DNA of 64,000 nt from Acidobacteriota bacterium. GTDB taxonomy: Bacteria > Acidobacteriota > Aminicenantia > Aminicenantales > Saccharicenantaceae. Below the pieces are notes generated by a model that did no database searches, had not been told where the DNA came from, and was given only the letters and a program-made list of their open reading frames with translations. Within the stretch, counting starts at the first letter, position 1, and every line of letters starts with the position of its first letter. Below are positions 45,089 through 54,147 of this stretch, piece after piece. Both the position numbers and the translations under genes were made by a program. The stretch covers positions 1 to 64,000 of the forward strand of contig JAQURD010000004.1 of NCBI GenBank assembly GCA_028749115.1, given 5' to 3'.

Positions 45089-47263
45089 TCAGACCCGCTC
45101 GTTGACCAGAAGGAAAATCAAGCCAAAGGAATTAATAAGAATTAAGAACAGGAAAAGAAGATTCAAACCAAGGAAAGGGATGAACAAAGAAGAAGCCAGA
45201 AGAGCTCCCAGAAATGAGCCAAACAGATCGAGTGCATAACCCAGTCCATAACTGGCCTGGCGGCTCAGCAAAAGATTATTACTGGCGGAAAAAATTGCTC
45301 CTCCCAGTATACCCATTATTACCAGCAGGAGGTAATAAACAGCTTCAATTTCTGAGGAGATAGCCAGCCGGCCAATTGCCAGAAAGAGAACAAAACCAGC
45401 TTGAATAGCAGCCAGCAGTTTCAAGCTTCCCCCGGCTGGAAATTTTCCGGTCAGCTTTGAGCCCAGATAGAGTCCAAACATGAACATGGTGAAGAGAAGT
45501 GATATTTTCCCATATATAAATCCGAGCTTGGATTGAAAAGCCAGAATAATACCAATTTCCGTTACCATGGTGGTAAAGCCCATTAACCACAGAGGAAGGA
45601 GATAAGCCGTCAATTTATCTTTTTTCCGCAGGGTGGAGATTAACATTACCAGCATAAGAATAATAAGGGGAAAATCAAATAGCCAGAACCTTTTGATTTT
45701 TAGCAACTGGCCGAGCACTTTTAGTTCTGGCCCTTTGAATTGCTTGCTCCAGAGGACAGCCGAAAGGAAATAGCTGATTGGATGACAGTCGTCATTGAGA
45801 CGGGGATGATTAACGGATTGAAGACGGGAGAGTAAATATTGCTTCTTAGCCGGGTTAAGCCGGCTTGACAGTAGTTCAGGCCGGAAAAAGACGGTCTGTA
45901 ATCCAGCCTGTTGCCAGCGTTCGCTCAAGACATCATAGCCATCTTCAATAGGTGCTTCAGAAGCGAGAAAAATATTGATATCTCCTGGTATGACTGTCAC
46001 CATGGGGAAAGTGACTTTTAGAGAATGGTAAAGCGTGGCCAGCAGATTAGCCTGCTCGTCGGATATATAATTTTCAGAAGAAGGGATAACGAAGGAGAAA
46101 ATCCCGTCTGGAGCCAGTTTTTGCTTAATAAGAGAGAAAAATTCAACTGTATAAAACCTATTGATCTGGGCAGAGGACGGCTCAGGCAGATTACTGATGA
46201 TGACTTCATACTGGCTGCTGGTTTGACGGATGAAGCGGCGTCCATCCTCTATTATGGTTGTTACCCGCGGGTGGTCAAGAACAGAGGCAACTTGAGAAAG
46301 ATAGCGACGGGCAAGCTTTATTATCGCCGGGTCAAGTTCAACATAATCAATTTCAGTTTCACCATAATTTAGCAACAACTCCAGGCTGCCATTAAGGCCG
46401 CCTCCAAAAAGTAAAATTTTTTTCGCCTCAGGCCGCTGCAACAGGGCAAAATAAACGGAATCCTCAGCCAGTTGCCGGTCAGGGTAGTTAAAAGCCAGAA
46501 GATTGTTGGTATAAAAAGAAAATTGCTCCTCAGATTTTATGACCTGTAAACGGGAGTAAAGAGAGTCCTTTGAGGCAATGAGCTTAAAAGGCTGCCAGGA
46601 GAGCTTCTGCGAGGGGAGATCAAAAAACCAGAGGGCCGTGGCCAGAAGCAAAACCGGCAGAACTGCCACTTTTGCTTTTCGGCTTGGGCTGGTAACCCCT
46701 ATGGCCATTGAAATTAGTAAAATGATTATTGCCCCCGCTTGCCAGTTGGAAAAGTAAGGAATAAGAAAAAGGTAAACAATAAGTCCCCCGGCTGCTGAGC
46801 CAAGTGATTCGAGCTGATAGACGGTCAGCAGGTTGCCTTCCAGCCAGTGGACATTACAGACAAAAAGAGCTCCTAAAGGAAAACTGAGAAAAACAGAAAT
46901 AAAGAAGGAAATAAAAAAGATAGGTAAAAAACCCGCAGCTTCTGCTGGCAAAAACCCAAAAAATGGGCGGAAGAAACGGAACCAGGCGAGCAGGAGGACA
47001 AATAATCCCAGGAGAGAATAATACAGGCACTCCCGGCTAAGTTTAGTTGGAATATTTTTCTTAACCAGCCAGCTACCCAGACTGCTGCCCAGCAGCCAGG
47101 AAGCCAGAACCAGCCCATAGATCAGTTCATTGGCGAATAGACAGGCCTCGAATTCACGCAGGACTAATATCTGAAAGGAAATGGCCATAAAGCCAAGAAG
47201 AAAAGCATAGGATTTTCTCCTTAGCTCCAGACTCCAGGAATGATCTGATGGCAAAACCGGCAT
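45089..47263 (-). CDS. Membrane-embedded spermidine-synthase-like protein
   Basis: 724 aa in three parts: six or seven helices (residues about 1-210), a spermidine synthase-fold cytoplasmic domain (about 230-500), and another block of helices (to residue 724). The cofactor-binding part is intact: LLFGGGLNGSLELLL and VELDPAIIKLARRYL. The catalytic region reads IISNLPEPSSAQINRFYT where true synthases have an Asp pair in DxxDP, so canonical aminopropyl transfer is doubtful. Similar three-part proteins are known in many phyla, without an assigned reaction. It overlaps the amrS 3' end by 43 nt. Confidence 0.78.
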   Translation of the reverse strand: MPVLPSDHSWSLELRRKSYAFLLGFMAISFQILVLREFEACLFANELIYGLVLASWLLGSSLGSWLVKKNIPTKLSRECLYYSLLGLFVLLLAWFRFFRPFFGFLPAEAAGFLPIFFISFFISVFLSFPLGALFVCNVHWLEGNLLTVYQLESLGSAAGGLIVYLFLIPYFSNWQAGAIIILLISMAIGVTSPSRKAKVAVLPVLLLATALWFFDLPSQKLSWQPFKLIASKDSLYSRLQVIKSEEQFSFYTNNLLAFNYPDRQLAEDSVYFALLQRPEAKKILLFGGGLNGSLELLLNYGETEIDYVELDPAIIKLARRYLSQVASVLDHPRVTTIIEDGRRFIRQTSSQYEVIISNLPEPSSAQINRFYTVEFFSLIKQKLAPDGIFSFVIPSSENYISDEQANLLATLYHSLKVTFPMVTVIPGDINIFLASEAPIEDGYDVLSERWQQAGLQTVFFRPELLSSRLNPAKKQYLLSRLQSVNHPRLNDDCHPISYFLSAVLWSKQFKGPELKVLGQLLKIKRFWLFDFPLIILMLVMLISTLRKKDKLTAYLLPLWLMGFTTMVTEIGIILAFQSKLGFIYGKISLLFTMFMFGLYLGSKLTGKFPAGGSLKLLAAIQAGFVLFLAIGRLAISSEIEAVYYLLLVIMGILGGAIFSASNNLLLSRQASYGLGYALDLFGSFLGALLASSLFIPFLGLNLLFLFLILINSFGLIFLLVNERV

Positions 47264-48354
47264 TTATTCCCGCTCATATTTATTTTTTTGATCGTATAGC
47301 CATATCTTTCTATCAACATCTGTCCGCAATTAGGGCAGTAGGTATTTTCAGCCGGGTGGCCGGGTACATTGCCTAGATAGACATAGTGCAGGCCTTCTTC
47401 CATGGCTAGCTGGCGCAGCTTTTCCAGAGTAGAAACAGGCGTTGGCGGAAGATTTTTAATTAGATACATCGGCTGAAAGCGGGTAAAATGAAGGGGATAC
47501 TCAGGGCCAATCTCTGCTTTTAACCAGCGGGCCATTTGCCTGATTTCCTCCGGCCGATCATTAAGCGTTGGAATAACCAGATAAACTATTTCCAGCCAGA
47601 CTTTTGACCTGGCAATTTGCTTGATCGACTCCAGGACGGGTTTCAGCTCTCCATGGACATAGTTGGTATAAAAATCCTGATTAAAAGCTTTTAAATCGAT
47701 TTTTATGGTCTCAACCACTTTAATCAGCTCGGTCAGAGGCTCAGGGTTAATAAAGCCATTACTAATCACAGCATTACGCAGTCTTTTTCTTCTGGCCTCC
47801 AGGCTGGTATCATACATAAATTCATAAAAGATAACAGGTTCAGAGTAAGTATAGGAAACAATAGGACAATTATATTTCGCAGCGGCTTCGGCCACTGAAT
47901 CTGGTGGCAGATACCGGCTTTTAACCTGTTCCGGCCTCATTTGAGAGATTTCCCAGTTCTGGCAAAATTTACAGGCTACGTTACATCCGGCTGTAGCGAT
48001 AGAAAAAGCAGTAGACCCTGGCAGAAAGTGAAAAAGGGGTTTTTTCTCGATTGGATCGAGATTGTAACTGGCTACCTGCCCATAAACCAGAGTATAGTAT
48101 TTGCCGTCCCGATTTTCCCGGACGCCGCAGAAGCCTCGTTCTTTATCTCCCAGACGGCAAAAACGCGGACAGAGCCGGCATTTAATCTCTCGGTCAGGCA
48201 ATTTATCATAGTATCTAGCTTCTACCCGGGAAAGCCCGGAAGCCGCGGGCCTGGCGGCTGCTGCCTGAAGCGGCAGAACTCCCTTTAAATGGTTTGAGGC
48301 CAGCAGCCAGCTACTGCCAGCCACGGCACTCTTAATAAATTTACGGCGGTCCAT
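47221..48354 (-). CDS. amrS: AmmeMemoRadiSam system radical SAM enzyme
   Basis: Radical SAM protein of 377 aa. A twin-arginine-like leader (MDRRKFIKSAVAGSSWLL) is present. The [4Fe-4S] site is CNVACKFCQNWEIS (CxxxCxxC), preceded by the family motif LCPRFCRLGDKERGFCGVREN. A C-terminal CPNCGQ and CRFCHQ pair suggests a zinc or extra iron-sulfur site. The usual partners AmmeMemoRadiSam A/B are not in this window. The DUF362 gene is directly upstream (18 nt), a combination seen in other genomes. The substrate is unknown. Confidence 0.87.
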   Translation of the reverse strand: MDRRKFIKSAVAGSSWLLASNHLKGVLPLQAAAARPAASGLSRVEARYYDKLPDREIKCRLCPRFCRLGDKERGFCGVRENRDGKYYTLVYGQVASYNLDPIEKKPLFHFLPGSTAFSIATAGCNVACKFCQNWEISQMRPEQVKSRYLPPDSVAEAAAKYNCPIVSYTYSEPVIFYEFMYDTSLEARRKRLRNAVISNGFINPEPLTELIKVVETIKIDLKAFNQDFYTNYVHGELKPVLESIKQIARSKVWLEIVYLVIPTLNDRPEEIRQMARWLKAEIGPEYPLHFTRFQPMYLIKNLPPTPVSTLEKLRQLAMEEGLHYVYLGNVPGHPAENTYCPNCGQMLIERYGYTIKKINMSGNKCRFCHQIIPGVWS

Positions 48355-48372
48355 TTTCTTCTCTATTATTTA

Positions 48373-49272
48373 TTATACCTCTTCTTCAATTATCTCAATA
48401 TTTTCCAGCCGGGCCTGGCCAAGATCCAAATTTTCAGCTGTCTTCAGGTAAGCTGGCTCACGGTTCTCCTCCTCTAAAGAAGGCAGACCTTTTTTAGCCC
48501 GCAGGCCTTCTATAATTTTCCAGCCAACAGTATCAACGGCCACCGGGTCAAAGCCAAAAATCATCTGGTTACATTTTTCATTCCATTGGGGATGGTAAGA
48601 TGGCCCCCGGTGGTATTGAACACGAAGAGCATCCAGAATTGTCAGGCGGTGCTTTTTTCTGATTAAATCCATCTCAAACAGGTCAGCTACATAGGGATTG
48701 CAATTGGTCTCATGATATTTGTTGGGATTGTGGATCACTCCGAAATAGTTTTTCATCCCGCCTGTTATCCCGGCTAATCCATGATCCTTTAATAAAGCCA
48801 GGCTGATGGAAGCCTCAACCAGTTCAGTCTGAATTTTTGAAAAAAGGCTGGCTACACTTCGGTTAATCACCGGTTCTGAAGCATAGCCGAACCCCCGGCT
48901 ATCAGTGCCAAATATTCTAAGGCTGCCGGCCGAAGTGGAAAGTTTATAACCGGCGTCTTTAAGCTCTTCGTTAGTGCGGTCCCAGATGGTGATTTTATCT
49001 TCGTGGCCAAAAGTTTTAGCCAGCCAGAGACCAAGGGTCACGGCTGTCTCCGGGTAAGTGCTGATGGCTCTCCGGCCAATGGTATTAATTTTTATACCAA
49101 TATTATCCTGGCTGGTAAATATCTGAGACAGGCCGTCTTCTGGCCGGCTGCTGCCGGTTAAAATTTCTACTCCTTTTCTAAAGATTCGCAGGACCGAGGC
49201 CGGGTCAGGCAAGCCATTAGCTGCCAGGGCAGTTTTTGATTTTATGATGACCACTCTGGTGTTATTCATCAT
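48373..49272 (-). CDS. DUF362 domain protein
   Basis: 299 aa from ATG 49272 (or 49269). The longer frame to 49350 begins with TTG and would contain the promoter, so the internal ATG is preferred. Family features: TRVVIIKSK, DNIGIKINTIG, SLALLKDHGLAGITGGMKNYFG and MIFGFDPVAVDTVGWKIIE. DUF362 proteins often bind iron-sulfur clusters, but no Cys cluster motif is visible here. Predicted leaderless (TATAAT 9 nt upstream). First gene of the probable operon DUF362-amrS-synthase-like. Confidence 0.78.
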   Translation of the reverse strand: MMNNTRVVIIKSKTALAANGLPDPASVLRIFRKGVEILTGSSRPEDGLSQIFTSQDNIGIKINTIGRRAISTYPETAVTLGLWLAKTFGHEDKITIWDRTNEELKDAGYKLSTSAGSLRIFGTDSRGFGYASEPVINRSVASLFSKIQTELVEASISLALLKDHGLAGITGGMKNYFGVIHNPNKYHETNCNPYVADLFEMDLIRKKHRLTILDALRVQYHRGPSYHPQWNEKCNQMIFGFDPVAVDTVGWKIIEGLRAKKGLPSLEEENREPAYLKTAENLDLGQARLENIEIIEEEV

Positions 49273-49281
49273 GAATTCAAA

Positions 49282-49313
49282 ATTATAATTACCCTTTTGG
49301 GCCAGGTTGTCAA
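49282..49313 (-). promoter_or_regulatory. Promoter of DUF362 gene
   Basis: Minus-strand reading: TTGACA (49313-49308), 20-nt spacer, TATAAT (49287-49282), then 9 nt to the ATG at 49272. The spacer is long, so the minus-35 match may be chance, but the minus-10 box is perfect. Confidence 0.4.
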
Positions 49314-49382
49314 TGCCGGCAGCCAATGAACAGTTGCTTTCTAGAAACAAAAGAGATATATTTTTTAAAAGCGGAGGATGAG

Positions 49383-50318
49383 ATGAACAGATCGGCTGTC
49401 TGTGGTTTTTTATATATTTTTATCTTTTGCCAGTCTATTATCGGGCTGGCTCTTATTGGCCAGGGATCGGCCCAATCGACCACCCGCAGCCAGGCTGAAG
49501 ATTTACAATTTTTACTCCCGGCAATCCAGGGCTGGAAACTGGCTGAGACTCCTCAGCTTTATAGTCCTGAAAACCTTTATGAATATATTGATGGGGCGGC
49601 TGAAGCCTATCTGGGTTATGATTTTCAGCAATTACTGGTTTCGACTTTTCAAAAGGAAGGAACGGAGAGTTCGCTTACACTTGAAATTTACGATATGGGT
49701 TCACCACTTGAAGCCTTCGGTATTTTTAGTTCAGAACGCTATCCGGAAATTCCTGAAATTTCTCTGGGGCTGGCCGGTTATCTCGAGGGTGAAGTCCTGA
49801 ATTTCATTTCTGGCCAGTATTATGTTAAGTTATTATGCTATAACGGAGAAGCAGGAACGGCTGATTATCTCCAAGAATTTGGGCAGGCAGTTGACAGGAA
49901 AATAAAGAACAAAGGCTCATGGCCTGCTTTATTTAAGGCCTTTCCCGCTGCTAATCTGGTTAAAAATTCTGAAAAATATATTAAGAGAAACTTCATGGGT
50001 TTTAATTTTTTAAGCCATGGCTATGCCGTCAGTTACCGGACAGAGGCGGGTGAATATGATGCATTTATTATCGAAGCAGGGACAGCAGGTGAAGCCCGGA
50101 CGTTACTCCAGAAATTACTGGAATTTTATGCAAACGAAAAGGTCCCCTTTGCGCCAGAAGATAATAGATATCGCCAGATAAATAAATATGGTCAGGAAAT
50201 TTTGATCAGCCAGGTCAAAAATTACCTCTTTGGACTCAGCCGGCTGCCGGCCGGTCTGGCTGATCAGGCTCTGCCTACTTTTAACCAACTAAAATTAAAC
50301 TTAGAAACAGCCAGGTAA
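49383..50318 (+). CDS. DUF6599 family exported protein
   Basis: 311 aa from ATG 49383 (GGAGG 7 nt upstream; a longer frame to 49326 lacks a ribosome site). A signal peptide is visible (VCGFLYIFIFCQSIIGLALI, with a cut near GSAQ). The DUF6599 signature reads WKLAETPQLYSPENLYEYIDGAAEAYLGYDF in pieces, followed by IYDMGSPLEAFGIFSSERYPE. Function unknown. The AI-2E transporter gene begins 22 nt downstream, suggesting an operon. Confidence 0.8.
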   Translation: MNRSAVCGFLYIFIFCQSIIGLALIGQGSAQSTTRSQAEDLQFLLPAIQGWKLAETPQLYSPENLYEYIDGAAEAYLGYDFQQLLVSTFQKEGTESSLTLEIYDMGSPLEAFGIFSSERYPEIPEISLGLAGYLEGEVLNFISGQYYVKLLCYNGEAGTADYLQEFGQAVDRKIKNKGSWPALFKAFPAANLVKNSEKYIKRNFMGFNFLSHGYAVSYRTEAGEYDAFIIEAGTAGEARTLLQKLLEFYANEKVPFAPEDNRYRQINKYGQEILISQVKNYLFGLSRLPAGLADQALPTFNQLKLNLETAR

Positions 50319-50340
50319 CAGAACAGATGGAAAGGTCTCT

Positions 50341-51375
50341 ATGTCTGAAGACAAAATAACCGAATCAAAGCTAACCAGGATTTGCCTGATAATTTTAACT
50401 CTTTTTGTCCTGGGGATTTTTTTTAAGCTGACCAGAGCAGTCCTTATTCCTTTTTTCCTATCTCTGTTTATCTCCTATGCCATTTCCCCTTTGCTGGACT
50501 GGCTGGTCGGGCTAAAAGTTCCTAAAAGCCTGGCCATTACTCTGATTGTCATCGTTACTTTTGGCCTTCTTTATCTTATTGGACTTATCCTTTACAGCAG
50601 CGGGAAACATTTTATTGCTTCTTTGCCTGAGTATAGCCAGAAAGTAGCAGCTCTCCTGAATGAAATAAACAGCAGTCTGAAGCACCTGCCTTTTAAAGTT
50701 GATGTGCCGGCCATAATTGGTCAAATCAATCTGGAAAGGGTGACCAGCGTTTTTCTTGGAACACTTGGCTCTTTTTTCAGTTTTATGGGTAATTTGATTT
50801 TAATTTTTGTCTTTATTATTTTTATCCTAGCTGGCCGGGACAAACTGGCTGATAAAGTGGCCAGGGCTTTTGCTCCGGAGCGAGCCAGTTATCTCAGCCG
50901 GGTACTTTTAAGTCTTAATCGCCAGATTCAAAAGTATCTGGCCATTAAAACTCTTTTAAGCATGATTAATGGCCTGCTGGTCTGCCTGATTCTGATTATT
51001 TTCAGAGTGGATTTTGCTCTCTTGCTTGGCTTTATTACTTTCGTCTTAAATTTTATCCCTTCTTTCGGTTCAATTATTGCCACCATTATTCCTACGCTGA
51101 TTGCTTTTTTCCAGTTTGGCAACTCATTAACTCCTATCTGGGTACTGTTAGCCATTGCCGTGACTGATTCTATCCTGGGAAATTTTGTTGATCCAAAATT
51201 AATGGGTGAGAGTTTAGATCTCAGTCCCCTGCTTGTTCTCTTTACACTGATTTTCTGGGGCTGGCTGTGGGGTATCGCCGGCATGGTTTTGTCTGTGCCT
51301 CTTCTGGCTGTTTTGAAGATTGTCCTGGAAAATATCCCGTCAACTAGGCCGCTGGCCGTTTTAATGAGCAAATAG
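50341..51375 (+). CDS. AI-2E family transporter
   Basis: 344-aa membrane protein with about seven or eight helices, typical of the AI-2E/PerM family. AVLIPFFLSLFISYAISPLLDWL forms the first pair, and NFIPSFGSIIATIIPTLIAFFQF, GNFVDPKLMGESLDLSPLLVLF and FWGWLWGIAGMVLSVPLLAVL form the conserved end. Family members include transporters of autoinducer-2 and sodium/proton exchangers; which applies here cannot be told. Convergent with rnc. Confidence 0.87.
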   Translation: MSEDKITESKLTRICLIILTLFVLGIFFKLTRAVLIPFFLSLFISYAISPLLDWLVGLKVPKSLAITLIVIVTFGLLYLIGLILYSSGKHFIASLPEYSQKVAALLNEINSSLKHLPFKVDVPAIIGQINLERVTSVFLGTLGSFFSFMGNLILIFVFIIFILAGRDKLADKVARAFAPERASYLSRVLLSLNRQIQKYLAIKTLLSMINGLLVCLILIIFRVDFALLLGFITFVLNFIPSFGSIIATIIPTLIAFFQFGNSLTPIWVLLAIAVTDSILGNFVDPKLMGESLDLSPLLVLFTLIFWGWLWGIAGMVLSVPLLAVLKIVLENIPSTRPLAVLMSK

Positions 51376-51424
51376 CCCGGGCTGGTTTTTGATCAATTGA
51401 TTAATCTTTCTTGCCAGGCGGCTG

Positions 51425-52195
51425 TTATTTTTTTAAGATCAGACCATTTTCGTCCTGGCCAATAATAAAGGCTTCATCCAGAAGAGTTTGAAATTTGTTT
51501 TTAAATAATTTTTTTAAGGCTTTCTGAGCTGCTTTCTGTTCGGCGCTTTTTTTTGATAGGCCTTTGGCCCGGGCGAGAATCTTATGACTGGAGCTGACTT
51601 CAATGGTAAAAACTTTTTCATGCTCGGGGCCTGACTCAGTAACTGTCCGGTAAACAGGCGGCGGAAGTTGATGCTGATAGAAGTATTCTTGGAGGGCTGA
51701 TTTAAAATTATTGATCTGAAAATTTGTCCGTGGAAGGTTCTTAAAATATTTTTTGATCAAAGAAGATAAGACCAGGCTGGCTGTTCCATAGTCACTATCA
51801 AGATAGATGGCCCCCATCAGTGCCTCGAAAGTTCCAGCCAGAATGCTCTTTTTGCTCCTGCCGCCATTTTTTTCTTCGCCCTTGCCGAGCTTAATCAATT
51901 GGTCAAGCCGGAGTTTCCTGGCCAGCACAGCCAGGGAATTAGTTGAGGCGAGAATTGATTTGAGCTTTGATAGTTGCCCTTCACTCCGGCCTGGATAATT
52001 GGTAAATAAAAAATCTGCCAGGACAAGTCCGACGACTGAATCACCTAGAAACTCCAGTATTTCATTGTCTTTAGGCCCCTGGTCTGAGTGTTCATAGGCA
52101 TAAGAACTGTGAATCAGGGCTTGCTCCAGCCAGGGTTGCTTTTTGAATTTATATCCCAGTTTTTTTTCAAGGTCGGCTAGGGTCATCTCAGTCAT
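51425..52195 (-). CDS. rnc: Ribonuclease III
   Basis: Cuts double-stranded RNA in rRNA and mRNA processing. 256 aa. The signature ILEFLGDSVVGLVLADFLF carries the catalytic Glu and Asp; AGTFEALMGAIYLDSDY carries the second acidic pair. The double-stranded RNA-binding domain occupies about residues 165-235. A short tail of about 15 residues (ending GQDENGLILKK) follows. ATG overlaps the pyrC stop by 4 nt, coupling an RNA enzyme to pyrimidine synthesis genes. Confidence 0.94.
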   Translation of the reverse strand: MTEMTLADLEKKLGYKFKKQPWLEQALIHSSYAYEHSDQGPKDNEILEFLGDSVVGLVLADFLFTNYPGRSEGQLSKLKSILASTNSLAVLARKLRLDQLIKLGKGEEKNGGRSKKSILAGTFEALMGAIYLDSDYGTASLVLSSLIKKYFKNLPRTNFQINNFKSALQEYFYQHQLPPPVYRTVTESGPEHEKVFTIEVSSSHKILARAKGLSKKSAEQKAAQKALKKLFKNKFQTLLDEAFIIGQDENGLILKK

Positions 52196-53499
52196 TCAGA
52201 TAAAAGCTGGCCGGAATAATATTTATTCTGGTAAACGGGACGACCGGAGGCGATGGTCATAACTATTGAGCCCGTAAAAATCGAACCAAGAAAAGGAGTA
52301 TTGCAGCTTTTTGAAGCCATAGTTTCTCTGGTTATAGCTGTTTTCCCCTTCAAATCGATGATAGTCAGGTCAGCAAGTTCGCCTTCTTTTATCCGTCCAC
52401 CAGTCTTAAGCCTCAAGAGGCTAGCTGGCCGGCAGGTCAGGGCTTCAATCAAACGGGCCAGCGGGAAAGCTTGTTTTCTGACGAGTAAGTCGAGCAAAGA
52501 GGGGACAGCTGTTTCCAGGCCATTTATACCAAAAGGTGCTTTCTCCAGCCCGGCCTTCTTTTCTTCTTCGGTGTGAGGAGCGTGATCGGTTGCTATTATA
52601 TCAATCAGGCCGTCTCTGAGGGCCTGACGCAATGATTGGACATCCTCTTCCGTTCGCAGGGGAGGATTAACTTTGCTGTTCGGGTTGCCAGTCAGAAGGA
52701 TATCTTCAGTTATCAGGAGGTGATGAGGGGTTACTTCCGCCGTCACCGGGAGCCCCTTGGCCCGGGCCCAGCGAAGGAGGTCAACTGAACCTCTGGTACT
52801 CAGGTGAGCGAGGTGAACAGGTACCCTTAAATATTTGGCCAGGATAATATCTCTGGCCACCATTATTTCTTCAGCCGCAGACGGTATGCCGGTTAGCTTC
52901 AGGAGCTTTGATATGCGGCCTTCATTAACTACGCCATTTTGAGTCAGGCTCTTTTCCTCGCAGTGGTCAATGATGGGCAAATCCAGAGTAGCAGCCATTT
53001 CCATGGCTTTTCTCATCAGGGCAGAATTGCCAACTGGCTGGCCATCATCAGAGAAGCCAGCCGCTCCGGCCGAGGCCAGTTCAGCCATTGCAGTTAATTC
53101 CTGGCCTTTTTCTTGCCTGGAAATAGCGGCTAAGGGCAAAACTCTGATGGCCGAATGTTTTCTTGCCTTATCAATGATTTCTCTTGTTATGTCTGGCTGA
53201 TCATTAACCGGTTTAGTATTTGGCATACAGCAAACAGTCGTAAATCCCCCGCGGGCTGCTGCCTGGCTACCGCTTTCTATGGTTTCTTTATGTTCGTCTC
53301 CAGGTTCCCTCAAGTGAGTATGGAGGTCTATGAATCCTGGCGTGATCAAAAGGCCGTCAGCCTTTATTATCCGGTCAGCCTCACTTTCAATTTCAGGCTT
53401 AATTCCGGCAATCCGGCCATCTACCAGCATTAAATCAAACTGACCTTCAATCTTTTCCCCGGGATCAAGAAGACCAGCCCTTTTTATCAGCACCTTCAA
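52192..53499 (-). CDS. pyrC: Dihydroorotase
   Basis: Third step of pyrimidine synthesis, cyclising carbamoyl aspartate. 435 aa, class I type. Metal site motifs: ITPGFIDLHTHLREPGDEHKETI, then the bridging region SDDGQPV, and DHAPHTEEEK with the catalytic Asp. GGFTTVCCMPNTKP is also typical. Its neighbour is pyrR (36 nt upstream); no pyrB (aspartate transcarbamoylase) is present in the cluster. Confidence 0.94.
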   Translation of the reverse strand: MKVLIKRAGLLDPGEKIEGQFDLMLVDGRIAGIKPEIESEADRIIKADGLLITPGFIDLHTHLREPGDEHKETIESGSQAAARGGFTTVCCMPNTKPVNDQPDITREIIDKARKHSAIRVLPLAAISRQEKGQELTAMAELASAGAAGFSDDGQPVGNSALMRKAMEMAATLDLPIIDHCEEKSLTQNGVVNEGRISKLLKLTGIPSAAEEIMVARDIILAKYLRVPVHLAHLSTRGSVDLLRWARAKGLPVTAEVTPHHLLITEDILLTGNPNSKVNPPLRTEEDVQSLRQALRDGLIDIIATDHAPHTEEEKKAGLEKAPFGINGLETAVPSLLDLLVRKQAFPLARLIEALTCRPASLLRLKTGGRIKEGELADLTIIDLKGKTAITRETMASKSCNTPFLGSIFTGSIVMTIASGRPVYQNKYYSGQLLSE

Positions 53500-53535
53500 A
53501 TCAGGTTCTCCCTTAACCTGTTTAACATCTTTAGT

Positions 53536-54099
53536 TTATTTTTGTTTTAAAGCTGCTTTCGGTTCAGTAATTAAAACCTCATCTATTTTATCAATTTCTT
53601 TCAGATGAACTTTAACTCTTTCCCGCCTGGAAGTGGGCAAAAGCTTGCCAGTATAATCCGGCCTGATAGGTAATTCTCTATGTCCGCGATCAATAAAGAC
53701 AGCCAGTTGAATTGTGCGCGGTCGGCCGAGATCAAAAATGGCTTCCATGGCTGCCCGGCTCGTTCGCCCGGTAAAAATGACATCATCTACCAGCACGATA
53801 TCTTTACCATCAAGCTTGAAATTTATTTTAGTTTTTCCAGTCTGTTGCTTTTTTAATTTGGAGTTAAGATCATCCCGGTAAGGAGTAATATCCAGAGCAC
53901 AGACGGGAATATCCAGGCCTTCGTTTTGCTTCAAAATCTCAGCCAGCCGCCGCCCTAAATAAAATCCTCTGGTTTTAACACCTATAATCACCAGATTTTT
54001 CAGCTCCCGGTTTCTCTCAGCTATCTCTGTGGCCATGCGAAGCAGAGTCCGGCGCATCTTGCCATTATCCATTATTCTGGCCTTGATCTTGCTATCCAT
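53536..54099 (-). CDS. pyrR: PyrR regulator/uracil phosphoribosyltransferase
   Basis: Bifunctional protein that regulates pyr mRNA and has uracil phosphoribosyltransferase activity. 187 aa. The PRPP site is VLVDDVIFTGRTSRAAMEA. VIIGVKTRGFYLGRRLAE and VPVCALDIT-like PVCALDITPYRDD are the family's other motifs. It precedes pyrC by 36 nt; no attenuator hairpin was recognised in that gap. Confidence 0.92.
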   Translation of the reverse strand: MDSKIKARIMDNGKMRRTLLRMATEIAERNRELKNLVIIGVKTRGFYLGRRLAEILKQNEGLDIPVCALDITPYRDDLNSKLKKQQTGKTKINFKLDGKDIVLVDDVIFTGRTSRAAMEAIFDLGRPRTIQLAVFIDRGHRELPIRPDYTGKLLPTSRRERVKVHLKEIDKIDEVLITEPKAALKQK

Positions 54100-54147
54100 T
54101 ATTTCCTCTTTCCCAAAAATTCAAAAAACATCTTCGGCTAAAAATAG

